A stretch of DNA of 34,005 nucleotides from Pseudomonas vranovensis DSM 16006 (GCF_000425805.1 NZ_KE384457.1:193484-227488); one strand, 5' to 3'; numbered from the stretch's first letter, positions 24,171-31,957 are shown. Notes: generated from the sequence alone by a model not told the origin. Program-made: numbers and translations.

Positions 24171-24456
24171 AATCTCTAAACGCCCAACGTGCCCGTGATC
24201 GGATGGCAGCCAGCATAAAGGTTTTTTTATAGCCAAATAGACTAGTTCGTTATTAGGTTATAACCACGGTGGGTGCGGGCGGGGTGCTTCCGGATGTTTC
24301 TTGACTGGCTAATTTTGATCCTAGGAAATATCGTACGCAGTCTGTCGACCTCGTTCTGATTGCCCTTGGAAGCCGCTCCTTCTAGGCTCCTCGGGTCGTT
24401 GCTGGTGCAGCGATCGGGTGTGGAAACTCGAGCAAGTTGAACGGTGTTGTCGTTAT
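24171..24456. other. Intergenic stretch between permease and structured leader
   Basis: About 285 bases without a supported gene. It contains the 10-base palindrome GGTTATAACC (24256-24265), a possible operator for the permease gene, and GTGTGGAAAC at 24418-24427, which recurs at 24541-24550 on the far side of the structured leader. Confidence 0.45.
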
Positions 24457-24533
24457 GGCAGTTGTGCGCGGGAGGTCTTTTGGCCTGCCGGGCTTACCCG
24501 TTCGCTCGGTTTTCCACCCCGCGTACAGCTGCC
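24457..24533 (+). ncRNA. Structured RNA leader upstream of the DUF3077 gene
   Basis: A 16-base-pair outer helix joins GGCAGTTGTGCGCGGG (24457-24472) to CCCGCGTACAGCTGCC (24518-24533) without a mismatch. Two of its pairs are G-U on the plus strand, which makes sense only for RNA. Inside are two small hairpins: AGGTC-TTTT-GGCCT (24473-24486) and CGGG-CTTA-CCCG (24489-24500), then 17 bases of unpaired sequence. Together they form a multibranch junction 49 bases before the ATG of the next gene. I know of no named family for it. Confidence 0.6.
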
Positions 24534-24582
24534 ACCCTTAGTGTGGAAACGACGGGTTGCAGCCCAACTGAATGGGTTAGCC

Positions 24583-24894
24583 ATGAAAAAACTTGTCCCC
24601 GATCCACCGACTTCTCTCTATCCCACCCGCGACAAACCCTTCGGCGATTGCGCCGCAGGCCATCCCCAGCTCTTCTCCGTCAACGCCGGCATTGCCCCTC
24701 ACGACGCACTGGTACATGCCTCGTTGTACTTGCGCTGCGCCTACGATACGGCGCACAAGGCATCCGATGGCATCGACGACGCCGCCAAGGGCTTTCTCTG
24801 GGCCACCCTGCATTCGGTGGAAATGGCCAAGGGGTTGGTAGAGGCCTTGCTGGATGCGCTGGAGGACCGTGAGCTGAGAGAGGGTCAACAATAA
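24583..24894 (+). CDS. DUF3077-like small protein
   Basis: A 103-residue protein beginning MKKLVPDPPTS, a start typical of a multi-copy Pseudomonas family (DUF3077/DUF6124-like) of unknown function. The rest is helical and contains VHASLYLRCAYDTAH and LHSVEMAKGLVEALL. The ATG at 24583 is chosen because homologues start here and the bases before it form a structured leader, although the frame stays open upstream to 24418. No ribosome site of the usual kind is visible, so the leader may help or control translation. Its stop codon is the last unique sequence before the tandem repeats. Confidence 0.68.
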   Translation: MKKLVPDPPTSLYPTRDKPFGDCAAGHPQLFSVNAGIAPHDALVHASLYLRCAYDTAHKASDGIDDAAKGFLWATLHSVEMAKGLVEALLDALEDRELREGQQ

Positions 24895-25235
24895 CGGTCT
24901 GAATCACGACCGCTGCGCGCTCGATCGCAGGCTATCGCCAGCGGCTACACCGGTTTGCCTGAACGGTGTGAATCACGACCGCTGCGCGCTCGATCGCAGG
25001 CTATCGCCAGCGGCTACACCGGTTTGCCTGAACGGTGTGAATCACGACCGCTGCGCGCTCGATCGCAGGCTATCGCCAGCGGCTACACCGGTTTGCCTGA
25101 ACGGTGCGAATCACGACCGCTGCGCGCTCGATCGCAGGCTATCGCCAGCGGCTACACCGGTTTGCCTGAACGGTGTGAATCACGACCGCTGCGCGCTCGA
25201 TTGCAGGCTGTCGCCAGCGGCTACACCGTTTTGCC
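24893..25235. repeat. Five tandem 69-bp repeats derived from a REPIN arm
   Basis: The 69-base unit starts GAATCACGACCGCTGCGCGC at 24901, 24970, 25039, 25108 and 25177. Units 1-4 are nearly identical; unit 5 has two changes (ATTGCAGGCTGTC) and a changed end. Each carries the sequence CGATCGCAGGCTATCGCCAG-CGGCTACACC, the reverse complement of the right arm of the REPIN at 30897-30939. No unique spacers are present, so it is not CRISPR. The array lies right after the DUF3077 stop. Confidence 0.95.
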
Positions 25236-25285
25236 TGTAGCCGCTGCCGAGGCACGAGGCTGCGATCGACTGCGCAGCAGTCGCC
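25236..25285. repeat. Inverted REPIN arm closing the tandem array
   Basis: This 50-base arm is the exact reverse complement of 6-55. Together with repeat unit 5 (25184-25227) it forms a complete REPIN with a short loop. It ends about 30 bases before the XRE regulator's stop, so it may also act as a barrier between the two convergent genes. Confidence 0.85.
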
Positions 25286-25314
25286 AGAGGGTGCTTGCCC
25301 CGCGATCCGCTGGA

Positions 25315-25938
25315 TCACCGATCCGTCATCACCACCATCACATGGGCATCGCCGCCATCATCCGTCTCCGACAGGTAGATGTGCCCCACGTTGCTGTTGA
25401 AGTACGCCGTCTCTTGCGGCCCGATGCTCACCGTTTCGCCCGTCTCGAACACGATTCGTACCCGCCCACTGAGCACCAGCGCAAACTCCTGCCCCGGGTG
25501 GCGGATGAATTCATCGAACTGCTGCCGCTCGCGGGCAATGATCCGCGCATACATCGGCGTCATCAGGCGCTCGGGGAATTCCCCGGCGATGGGGTGGTAG
25601 TCGTAGGTCCCGGTGCTGTAGCCGGGCGCGGTGGGCAGTGAGTTGACCACCACCGTGGTCGGCGCCGGGGCATCGCCCATGCCGGTGGAGCGAAACAGCT
25701 GGGCAATGTCGACGTTCAGTGCGCGCGCCGCCGCAGCGAGTTTTTCGTAGCTCACCGACACCTGCGCCAGTTCCATTTTCGACAAGGTCGACACCGGCAC
25801 CCCGGAACGCTCCGACAATTGCTTGAGGGTCAATTGCTGGCCTTTGCGCACCAACCGCAGGCGGGCGCCGACTTCGGCGCGGTCGATCAGGGGCAACGCG
25901 CCAGGGCGGTCGGCAGCAGGGGAGCGGTCGGCACTCAT
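25315..25938 (-). CDS. XRE family transcriptional regulator with cupin domain
   Basis: A 207-residue regulator. A helix-turn-helix of the Cro/C1 type covers about 20-75 (LTLKQLSERSGVPVSTLSKMELAQ), and a cupin sensor domain covers about 110-205 (HPGQEFALVLSGRVRIVFETGE). Such proteins (PuuR/SutR type) usually control adjacent amino-acid or polyamine catabolism and sense its substrate through the cupin. It is divergent from the FAD dehydrogenase operon across a 125-base gap with a repeated AATTCTCATA. The ATG at 25938 is used; a TTG one codon earlier is possible. Confidence 0.9.
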   Translation of the reverse strand: MSADRSPAADRPGALPLIDRAEVGARLRLVRKGQQLTLKQLSERSGVPVSTLSKMELAQVSVSYEKLAAAARALNVDIAQLFRSTGMGDAPAPTTVVVNSLPTAPGYSTGTYDYHPIAGEFPERLMTPMYARIIARERQQFDEFIRHPGQEFALVLSGRVRIVFETGETVSIGPQETAYFNSNVGHIYLSETDDGGDAHVMVVMTDR

Positions 25939-25997
25939 CAAGGATCTCGGTCGGGCATCAGGGCAGGCATCTTACCGTGGCCGCTTGCGTATTTCTA

Positions 25998-26032
25998 AAT
26001 TCTCATATATTAGAATTCTCATAAGTGATAAT
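25998..26032. promoter_or_regulatory. Candidate operator/promoter between regulator and dehydrogenase operon
   Basis: AATTCTCATA occurs twice, 16 bases apart (25998-26007 and 26014-26023), and AATTCT/AGAATT forms an inverted repeat across 25998-26017. A GATAAT at 26027-26032 could be the -10 box of the dehydrogenase operon. The repeats lie between the two divergent starts, where the XRE regulator would be expected to bind. Confidence 0.55.
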
Positions 26033-26063
26033 TTCGGCTTCTTGAACAGGCGATGGCAAGGTT

Positions 26064-27194
26064 ATGACGCAGACGTTCGACAGCTTGATCATTGGCGGCG
26101 GTATTGCCGGTGCCTCTCTCGGGTACCGGCTGGCACCCACGCAGCAGGTACTGATACTGGAACGTGAAGCCCAACCGGGTTATCACTCCACGGGGCGTTC
26201 GGCGGCCATGTTCATGGAGGCCTATGGCACCGAACAGATCCAGGCGCTGACCCGCGCCAGCCGGGCATTCTATGAATCACCGCCGCAGGGTTTCTGCGAG
26301 CATCCGTTGCTTGAACCGCGCGGCTGCCTGTATGTCGCCAACCTGGACCAGCAGGACCTGCTCGCCACCACCTACGCCCAGGGCCTGGCCAACGGCACCG
26401 AAGTCACGCTGCTCGACCACCAGGCGGCGCTGGCACTGGTGCCGAGCCTGCGCGCCGACACCCTGGCCGGGGCCATTCACGAGCCGGGCGCGATGGACCT
26501 GGACGTACACGCCTTGCATCAGGGCTTTCTGCGTGGCTTTCGCCAGGCCGGGGGCCAGGTGCAATGCAATGCCGAGGTGGTCGAAGGCTATTTCGATGGA
26601 GGCCTGTGGCACTTGAGCCTGGCCGATGGCAGCGGCGTACAGGCGCGCCAATTGATCAATGCTGCTGGCGCCTGGGCCGATGAAGTGGCCCGCGTGTGTG
26701 GTGTGCAGCCAGTGGGCCTGCAGCCATGCCGACGCAGCGCTTTCACCTTCGAAGGCCCGCAAGACCAGGCCTTTGCCAGTTGGCCCGCGGTGATCGGTGT
26801 TGATGAAAGCTTCTATTTCAAGCCTGACGCCGGGCAGTTGCTCGGCTCCCCGGCCAACGCCGACCCCGTCGCGCCCCAGGACGTGATGCCTGAAGAGCTG
26901 GATGTAGCCCTGGGCATCTACAACATCGAGAGCATGACCACGTTGAGCATTCGCCGCCCCAGCCACACCTGGGCCGGGCTGCGTTCATTCGTCGCCGATG
27001 GCGACCTGGTGATTGGCCAGGATCCCGAGCAACCGGCCTTTTTCTGGCTGGCCGCCCAGGGTGGCTATGGCATCCAGTCGGCGGCCGGTGTGTCGCAACT
27101 GGCCGCCGCCTTGCTGCTCGGCCAGCCGTTGCCGCAATCCCTCAGTGCCGAAGGTGTCGAGCCCCAGCGCTTGTCACCGGCACGTTTTCGTTAA
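26064..27194 (+). CDS. DauA-like FAD-dependent D-amino-acid/amine dehydrogenase
   Basis: A 376-residue DAO-superfamily flavoenzyme. The FAD-binding GGGIAGAS is at 11-18 with E33 ending the second strand. Long stretches match P. aeruginosa D-arginine dehydrogenase DauA from memory: LEREAQPGYHSTGRSAA, DESFYFKPDAGQLLGSPANAD, RRPSHTWAGLRSFVADGDLV and AAQGGYGIQ. Two DauA substrate-contact positions differ: the H48 equivalent is M49 and the E87 equivalent (RPE) is Cys (RGC); Y53 is kept as Y54. It probably oxidises a D-amino acid or related amine to an imine, but likely not a basic D-amino acid. RidA follows 21 bases later. Confidence 0.87.
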   Translation: MTQTFDSLIIGGGIAGASLGYRLAPTQQVLILEREAQPGYHSTGRSAAMFMEAYGTEQIQALTRASRAFYESPPQGFCEHPLLEPRGCLYVANLDQQDLLATTYAQGLANGTEVTLLDHQAALALVPSLRADTLAGAIHEPGAMDLDVHALHQGFLRGFRQAGGQVQCNAEVVEGYFDGGLWHLSLADGSGVQARQLINAAGAWADEVARVCGVQPVGLQPCRRSAFTFEGPQDQAFASWPAVIGVDESFYFKPDAGQLLGSPANADPVAPQDVMPEELDVALGIYNIESMTTLSIRRPSHTWAGLRSFVADGDLVIGQDPEQPAFFWLAAQGGYGIQSAAGVSQLAAALLLGQPLPQSLSAEGVEPQRLSPARFR

Positions 27195-27215
27195 CCACCG
27201 TAGAAGGACTTTTCC

Positions 27216-27593
27216 ATGTCTTCGAGCATCCAGCGTATCCCCAGCCATTTGCCATTCCCGTTCTCCAAGGCGGTGAAGGTCGGTGGCTTTGTGTTTCTTT
27301 CCGGCCAGGTGCCAATGACCCGCGAAGGCGAAGTGGTGCGCGGCGATATCCAGGCCCAGACCCGCGCCACCCTTGAGCGCATCAGCGAAACCCTTGCCGA
27401 ATGCGGTGTTGGTTTCGAGCAAGTGGTCAAGGCTACGGTATGGCTGTCGGACATGCAGCATTTCGCCGGTTTCAACGAGGTGTACAAGGAATTCTTCACC
27501 CAGGGCTACCCGGTGCGTTCCACCGTCAGCGCAGGCCTTGCCCTGGGTGTGGATGTGGAGATCGAAGTGCAGGCCTGGATCGGCAACGACTGA
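27216..27593 (+). CDS. RidA family reactive imine/enamine deaminase
   Basis: A 125-residue YjgF/YER057c/UK114 family protein of normal length. It shows FLSGQVPM, the Arg of PVRSTV (near 100, the family's carboxylate-binding Arg) and VEIEVQAW near the end. RidA proteins hydrolyse imines such as those released by D-amino-acid dehydrogenases to keto acids and ammonia. The ATG has GAAGGA 8 bases upstream. Its place right after the flavoenzyme makes it the likely next step of the same pathway. Confidence 0.93.
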   Translation: MSSSIQRIPSHLPFPFSKAVKVGGFVFLSGQVPMTREGEVVRGDIQAQTRATLERISETLAECGVGFEQVVKATVWLSDMQHFAGFNEVYKEFFTQGYPVRSTVSAGLALGVDVEIEVQAWIGND

Positions 27594-27675
27594 GCAACAC
27601 CCGCGCCGCCCTGGCGCATTGCTGGACAAAAACAACAAGGCCCGCACAGGGCCAAGCAGACCAGAGGATTCAGAC

Positions 27676-28740
27676 ATGCAAGAGCAGCTGAAAATTGCCG
27701 GTGCGTTTATCGGCGTCATCGTCGGTGCAGGTTTCGCCTCAGGGCGTGAGTTGTTGCTGTTCTTCGTCGACTTCGGCCTCTGGGGGCTGCTCGGCGCCCT
27801 GGTCAGCGCGGCGCTGTTCACTTTTCTCGGCATGGCCCTGGCCGGCCTTGGCAACCGGCTTCAGGCGGTCTCGCACAAGGATGTGGTGTACGCCATCTGC
27901 GGGCGCTACCTGGGCCTGTTCGTCGACTTGATGATCACCTTCTTCATGTTCGCGGTCACGGTGGTGATGCTGGCGGGTGGCGGCGCATTGCTGGAGCAGC
28001 AGTTTGGCGTGCCGGCGCTGGCAGGCAGCATGCTGGTGACTTTGCTGGTGATCGCCGTGGTCTGTCTGGATGTGCAGAAGGTGATTGTGCTGATTGGTGC
28101 GGTCACGCCATTTTTGATCCTGGTAGCCAGTGCCATTGCCGTATACGCCGTATTCACCCGCGACCTGAGCTTTACGGCCCTGAATGAAGTGGCCAGCCGG
28201 CAAGAGGCCGGCACCAGTCATTGGCTGCTTGGCGCCTTTCTTTATGTGTCGTACAACATCGTGGCCGGTGCGCCGATCCTGGCGATTCTGGGGGGCTCGG
28301 CACGCTTTGAGAAAACCGCGATCTGGGGCGGGATCCTCGGTGGTGCGGCGCTGGGCGGCTTGATGCTGGTGATGAGCGCGGGCCTGCTGTCGCGGCTGGA
28401 TTCGGTGGCCGATCTGCCGATGCCGATGCTCTCGATTGCCAGTGAGATTTCCCCGGCGTTGGGCGTGGTGATGTGCGTGATCATCTTCGGCATGATCGTC
28501 AACACGGCGGTGGGCACGCTCTACTCGTTCGTGGCGCGGCTGTTGCCGGCGGGAACACGCAGTTTTCGATTGGGCTCGGTGGCGGCAGGTGTAGCCGCGT
28601 TTGTCTGCAGCCTGATCGGCTTCATCAGCCTGGTCGGCCAGGTGTATCCGTTCTTCGGTTACCTGGGCTTTGTGCTGATGCTGGCAGTGTTGATCGGCTG
28701 GTTGCGCATCGGTCGTTTCAAACGGGCCGTCGCACTGTAG
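27676..28740 (+). CDS. YkvI-type membrane transporter (APC superfamily)
   Basis: A 354-residue protein with about ten hydrophobic helices, opening MQEQLKIAGAFIGVIVGAGFASGRE, the glycine-rich first helix of the YkvI/amino-acid-transporter-like group. It probably takes up the amino acid or amine degraded by the two upstream enzymes. The ATG at 27676 follows AGAGGA by 8 bases; the open frame upstream to 27373 runs through ridA and is not coding. A small hairpin (GGCCC-GCACA-GGGCC, 27639-27653) lies in the 82-base gap after ridA and may tune expression. Confidence 0.85.
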   Translation: MQEQLKIAGAFIGVIVGAGFASGRELLLFFVDFGLWGLLGALVSAALFTFLGMALAGLGNRLQAVSHKDVVYAICGRYLGLFVDLMITFFMFAVTVVMLAGGGALLEQQFGVPALAGSMLVTLLVIAVVCLDVQKVIVLIGAVTPFLILVASAIAVYAVFTRDLSFTALNEVASRQEAGTSHWLLGAFLYVSYNIVAGAPILAILGGSARFEKTAIWGGILGGAALGGLMLVMSAGLLSRLDSVADLPMPMLSIASEISPALGVVMCVIIFGMIVNTAVGTLYSFVARLLPAGTRSFRLGSVAAGVAAFVCSLIGFISLVGQVYPFFGYLGFVLMLAVLIGWLRIGRFKRAVAL

Positions 28741-28749
28741 CGGGGAATA

Positions 28750-28780
28750 CTGGCGAGGGGCGCAGTGTGCCTCTCGCCAG
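28750..28780. terminator. Hairpin between convergent genes
   Basis: CTGGCGAGGGGC-GCAGTGT-GCCTCTCGCCAG forms a 12-base stem with one G-T pair between the convergent transporter and chemoreceptor stops. There is no strong T-run on either side, so termination is likely but not certain. Confidence 0.6.
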
Positions 28781-28790
28781 AGTGCAGCGG

Positions 28791-30677
28791 TCAGATCTTG
28801 AAGCTGTCGACCAGTTGCTTCAGGCGGCCGGCCTGCTGGGCCAGGGCATCGCAATGGCGCAGGGTGTCGTTGAGGTTGGCGACGCCTTGCTGGTTCAGCA
28901 CGTTGATCTGGGTGATGTCCAGGTTCAGGCTCTCGACCACGGCGGTCTGCTCTTCAGTGGCGGCGGCCACTGACTGGTTCATGCCGTCGATCTCGCCGAT
29001 GCGCTGGGTCACGCTGCTCAGGCGCTCGCCGGCCTGGTTGGCGACCATCACACTTTCCTCGCTCGACACCTGGCTTGCGTTCATGTTGTGTACCGCCTCG
29101 CGGGAGCCGACCTGCAGGGTGGTGATCATCTTGTGGATCTCTTCGGCCGATTCCTGGGTGCGATGGGCCAGGTTGCGAACCTCGTCGGCGACTACGGCAA
29201 AGCCACGACCGGCTTCACCTGCACGGGCCGCCTCGATGGCTGCGTTGAGGGCCAGCAGGTTGGTCTGCTGGGAGATGCCCTTGATCACATCGAGGATCTG
29301 GCCGATGTCACCGGTGCTGGTGTTGAGGGTTTCGATCTGCGCGCAGGATTCGCTGATTTTCTGCGACAGCGAGGTCATCGCCGAGATGGTTTCTTCCACC
29401 ACCTGACGGCCATCGTTGGCCTGTTCGCTGGCGCCGCTGGCGTGCTGCGAGGCGTCGGCGGCGTTGCGGGCGATTTCCTGGGTGGCGGCGCCCAGTTCGT
29501 TGATCGCCGCGGCCACGCTGTTGGTGCGCAGGCTCTGCTCTTCGGAACCGATGATCGAGGCATTGGAGGCGCTCATTACCTGCTCCGACAGGTCGTGTAC
29601 CTGGCGGGTGGCCGACGATACTTCGGCAATCGAGGCGTGAATCCGCTCGACGAACTGGTTGAAGGCACCGGCCAGTTCACCGAATTCGTCCTTGTTCTCT
29701 ACTACCAGGCGGCGGGTCAGGTCGCCTTCGCCCTGGGCGATGTCCTGCATGGCACGGCCCATGGTGGTCAGCGGACGCATCAGCACCGGGATCAACAGGC
29801 CGAGTACGCCGGCAATGGCGGCCACGGCAATGAGCATGGCGATGATGGCCGAGGTACGGAACTGGCTGATGCCGGCATAGGCCTTGTCTTTGTCGATGGA
29901 CAGGCCGATGTACCAGTCTGCCGATGGCAGGCCGCTGACCGGGGCAAACGAGATGATCCGCTCTTCGCCGCCCAGGGTGACGTCGTGAATCCCCGGGGCT
30001 ACCTGCAGGCTGCTGCCCGGGTAGATGTCCTTGAGGTTTTTCATCACGTGGTCTTTGTTCGGGCTGACGATCACCTGGCCATTGCGGTCGACCAGGAAGG
30101 CATGGCCGATACCGCCGAAGTCCACGGCATTGATGATGTCGACCAGGGTGCCCAGGCTCAGGTCGCCACCGACCACGCCGATCAACTCACCGTTGGCCTT
30201 GCTCTTGACCGGCATGGCGATGGTCACTACCAGGCCGCCGACGGCCGCCATGTAGGGCGGGGTCAGCATGGTCTGGTTGGCGGCTACCGCTGCGGTGTAC
30301 CAGGGGCGTTGGCGTGGGTCATAGCCGTCCGGCATCCTGGCGTCCGGGCGCTGGGTAAATACGCCGTTGGCCTGGCCCACATAAGTGAACTGGAAGTTCC
30401 TGGTGAACGAAGGCTGATCGACCAGCCCGGGGAAGTCGGCATTGGCGCCCTGGTGGGCGACGTTCTGGGCGAGGTTTTCCAGCACCAGGATGCGGCCGCT
30501 CATCCAGTTCTGCACGCTGCTGGCCGTCTGGGCGCCGGCTTGCTTGACCGAGGACTCGATGTTCTGCCGAATGGTATTGCGCTGCAGGTAATCGTTGTAA
30601 AGGGTGAACAACGCAAATGCCAGAACCACGACGCCGCAGGCGCACAGCAGGATCTTGTGGCGAAATTTCAGGTTCAT
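28791..30677 (-). CDS. Methyl-accepting chemotaxis protein with dCache_1 amino-acid sensor
   Basis: A 628-residue chemoreceptor. Helix 1 is near 9-28, a periplasmic dCache domain spans about 35-275, helix 2 is near 277-299, HAMP about 300-353, and the signalling domain has the hairpin tip QQTNLLALNAAIEAARAGE. The sensor carries the amino-acid-binding pattern of PctA-type receptors: Y119, R124, W126, Y127, Y142 and D172, with spacings equal to PctA except for one extra residue before the Asp. It therefore should bind free amino acids at the cell surface and steer flagella. The ATG at 30677 (MNLKFRHK) is used; longer frames add an unlikely hydrophilic lead. Confidence 0.93.
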   Translation of the reverse strand: MNLKFRHKILLCACGVVVLAFALFTLYNDYLQRNTIRQNIESSVKQAGAQTASSVQNWMSGRILVLENLAQNVAHQGANADFPGLVDQPSFTRNFQFTYVGQANGVFTQRPDARMPDGYDPRQRPWYTAAVAANQTMLTPPYMAAVGGLVVTIAMPVKSKANGELIGVVGGDLSLGTLVDIINAVDFGGIGHAFLVDRNGQVIVSPNKDHVMKNLKDIYPGSSLQVAPGIHDVTLGGEERIISFAPVSGLPSADWYIGLSIDKDKAYAGISQFRTSAIIAMLIAVAAIAGVLGLLIPVLMRPLTTMGRAMQDIAQGEGDLTRRLVVENKDEFGELAGAFNQFVERIHASIAEVSSATRQVHDLSEQVMSASNASIIGSEEQSLRTNSVAAAINELGAATQEIARNAADASQHASGASEQANDGRQVVEETISAMTSLSQKISESCAQIETLNTSTGDIGQILDVIKGISQQTNLLALNAAIEAARAGEAGRGFAVVADEVRNLAHRTQESAEEIHKMITTLQVGSREAVHNMNASQVSSEESVMVANQAGERLSSVTQRIGEIDGMNQSVAAATEEQTAVVESLNLDITQINVLNQQGVANLNDTLRHCDALAQQAGRLKQLVDSFKI

Positions 30678-30837
30678 GTTCCGAGACCTTGTGCCAGTGA
30701 AGAGGAGTGCCGAGCGGTGCTTTTGGCGAGTGCTCGTACCTGTTCTCACGGGTATCGGCCGCAATGCTGAAAGGTTGATAGGCAGATTGCCGCAGGTCTG
30801 TAGACGTGGGCTGCTGTGGGGGCACGGCTGCCTACCT

Positions 30838-30939
30838 GGCGACTGTTGCGCAGTCGATCGCAGCCTCGTTCCCCGGCAGCGGCTACAGATTGCCGGTGTA
30901 GCCGCTGGCGACAGCCTGCGATCGACCGCACAGCGGTCG
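30838..30939. repeat. REPIN, complete inverted pair
   Basis: The left arm (30838-30887) is a close copy of 6-55. The right arm (30897-30939) is its inverted partner and the parent form of the tandem units at 24.9 kb. The loop GATTGCCGG separates them. The whole could fold into one long hairpin. It lies between the LysR gene's stop and the chemoreceptor's upstream region. Confidence 0.88.
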
Positions 30940-30958
30940 TGGTCCTAGACCGTTGCTT

Positions 30959-31834
30959 TTACAACAACCTCACCAGTTCCTGCGCCGCCTTTTGCAGGGG
31001 CTGGTTGTGGCGCCAGAAGGCATGCACCGGCAACTGCAGTTCGTTGCGGGTGTTCTTGAAGTCCAGGCGCAGCAGGCGGCCGGCCTCAATCAGCGGCGCC
31101 ACCCGTGACAACGGAAAGTCGCCCCAGCCAAGCCCCGCTTCGACCATCTCCAGCGCCATGCTCAAGCTGTCTGTGCGCCAGAACGCCTTGCCGATCAGCG
31201 CGCGGGTGTCGGTAATCGGCAGGTCGCGGCTGGCCACCACGATCTGGCGCACATTGGCCAGGTCTTCCAGGTAGGCAATCTGCCGGGGCTGGCGCTGCAG
31301 GGCAGGGTGGTGCGGTGAAAGGGTCGCCACCAGCGACTCCATGCCGATGTTCTGAAAACGCTGCTGCGGGTCGACCGACAATCTGGCGAACGCCAGGCAC
31401 AGGCTCACGCGACCTGAGTGCAGCAGCTGCAAGGCTTCCTCCTGGGGAGCGCTGAGTACCTCGATTTCCAGTAGCGGATAACGCTCGCTGATGGTCTTGA
31501 TCGCGTTCAGCAGGGGAGCGTGGTCGATATCCGGCACCACGCTGATGGCCAGGGTACTTTCCAAGCCTTGGGAAAGCTCCAGCGCATGCACCTGCAGTTG
31601 ACTCAACTGCGCGGCAATCATCCTGGCGTGGGGTTCAAGCGCCTGGGCGAGTGCGGTGGGACGGGTTTCACGGTGGGTGCGCTGGAACAGGGCAAAGCCC
31701 AGCTCGGCTTCAAGGTTGCCGATGGCCATGCTCACCGCTGATGGCACCCGACCCAAGGCGCGGGCAGCGGCCGAGAACGAGCCGCAGTCGAGCACCGCGA
31801 GAAACAGTTCGATGTTATCGCTGGAAAAATTCAA
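30959..31834 (-). CDS. LysR family transcriptional regulator
   Basis: A 291-residue LTTR. The winged helix-turn-helix covers about 4-64 (FLAVLDCGSFSAAARALGR, PSAVSMAIGNLEAELG) and a periplasmic-binding-like effector domain fills about 90-290. The start is a TTG at 31834: AGGAG lies 8 bases upstream and the family's first helix begins a few residues in. It is divergent from the PACE efflux gene across 123 bases that contain a 6-base dyad. This matches the LysR-PACE pairing of AceR and AceI in Acinetobacter, so it probably activates the pump gene. Confidence 0.92.
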   Translation of the reverse strand: MNFSSDNIELFLAVLDCGSFSAAARALGRVPSAVSMAIGNLEAELGFALFQRTHRETRPTALAQALEPHARMIAAQLSQLQVHALELSQGLESTLAISVVPDIDHAPLLNAIKTISERYPLLEIEVLSAPQEEALQLLHSGRVSLCLAFARLSVDPQQRFQNIGMESLVATLSPHHPALQRQPRQIAYLEDLANVRQIVVASRDLPITDTRALIGKAFWRTDSLSMALEMVEAGLGWGDFPLSRVAPLIEAGRLLRLDFKNTRNELQLPVHAFWRHNQPLQKAAQELVRLL

Positions 31835-31850
31835 AGGCCAATCTCCTGTC

Positions 31851-31873
31851 AGTAAATCTGATAGCTGTTTACT
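31851..31873. promoter_or_regulatory. Candidate LysR-binding dyad
   Basis: AGTAAA-N11-TTTACT forms a perfect 6-base dyad between the divergent regulator and pump genes, 17 bases before the regulator's start and 85 before the pump's. Its N11 spacing is that of LysR-type binding sites. Confidence 0.5.
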
Positions 31874-31957
31874 TTTGCTGTCAAGAAGATTGACGCACTC
31901 TAGCGCGCCTCTGCTGCCTGCTCCGGCAGCGCTTTACAACGGATTCGAGGTAATACA

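Noticed and set aside
24418..24582. In-frame upstream extension of the DUF3077-like protein
   Set aside because: The extension coincides with the structured RNA leader, and family members start at MKK-VPDPP; a translated leader is possible but not supported here.
24893..25235. Regular direct repeats that could be read as a CRISPR array
   Set aside because: The 69-base units are directly adjacent with no unique spacers, the spacer-like parts are identical in each unit, and there are no cas genes.
24955..25641. Long open frame with a repeated 23-residue protein motif
   Set aside because: It is made by the tandem DNA repeats having a length divisible by three, then runs antisense through the XRE regulator; no ribosome site or domain.
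29088..30770. 560-codon open frame opposite the chemoreceptor
   Set aside because: A GC-rich antisense shadow; the minus strand encodes a full chemoreceptor with all domains.
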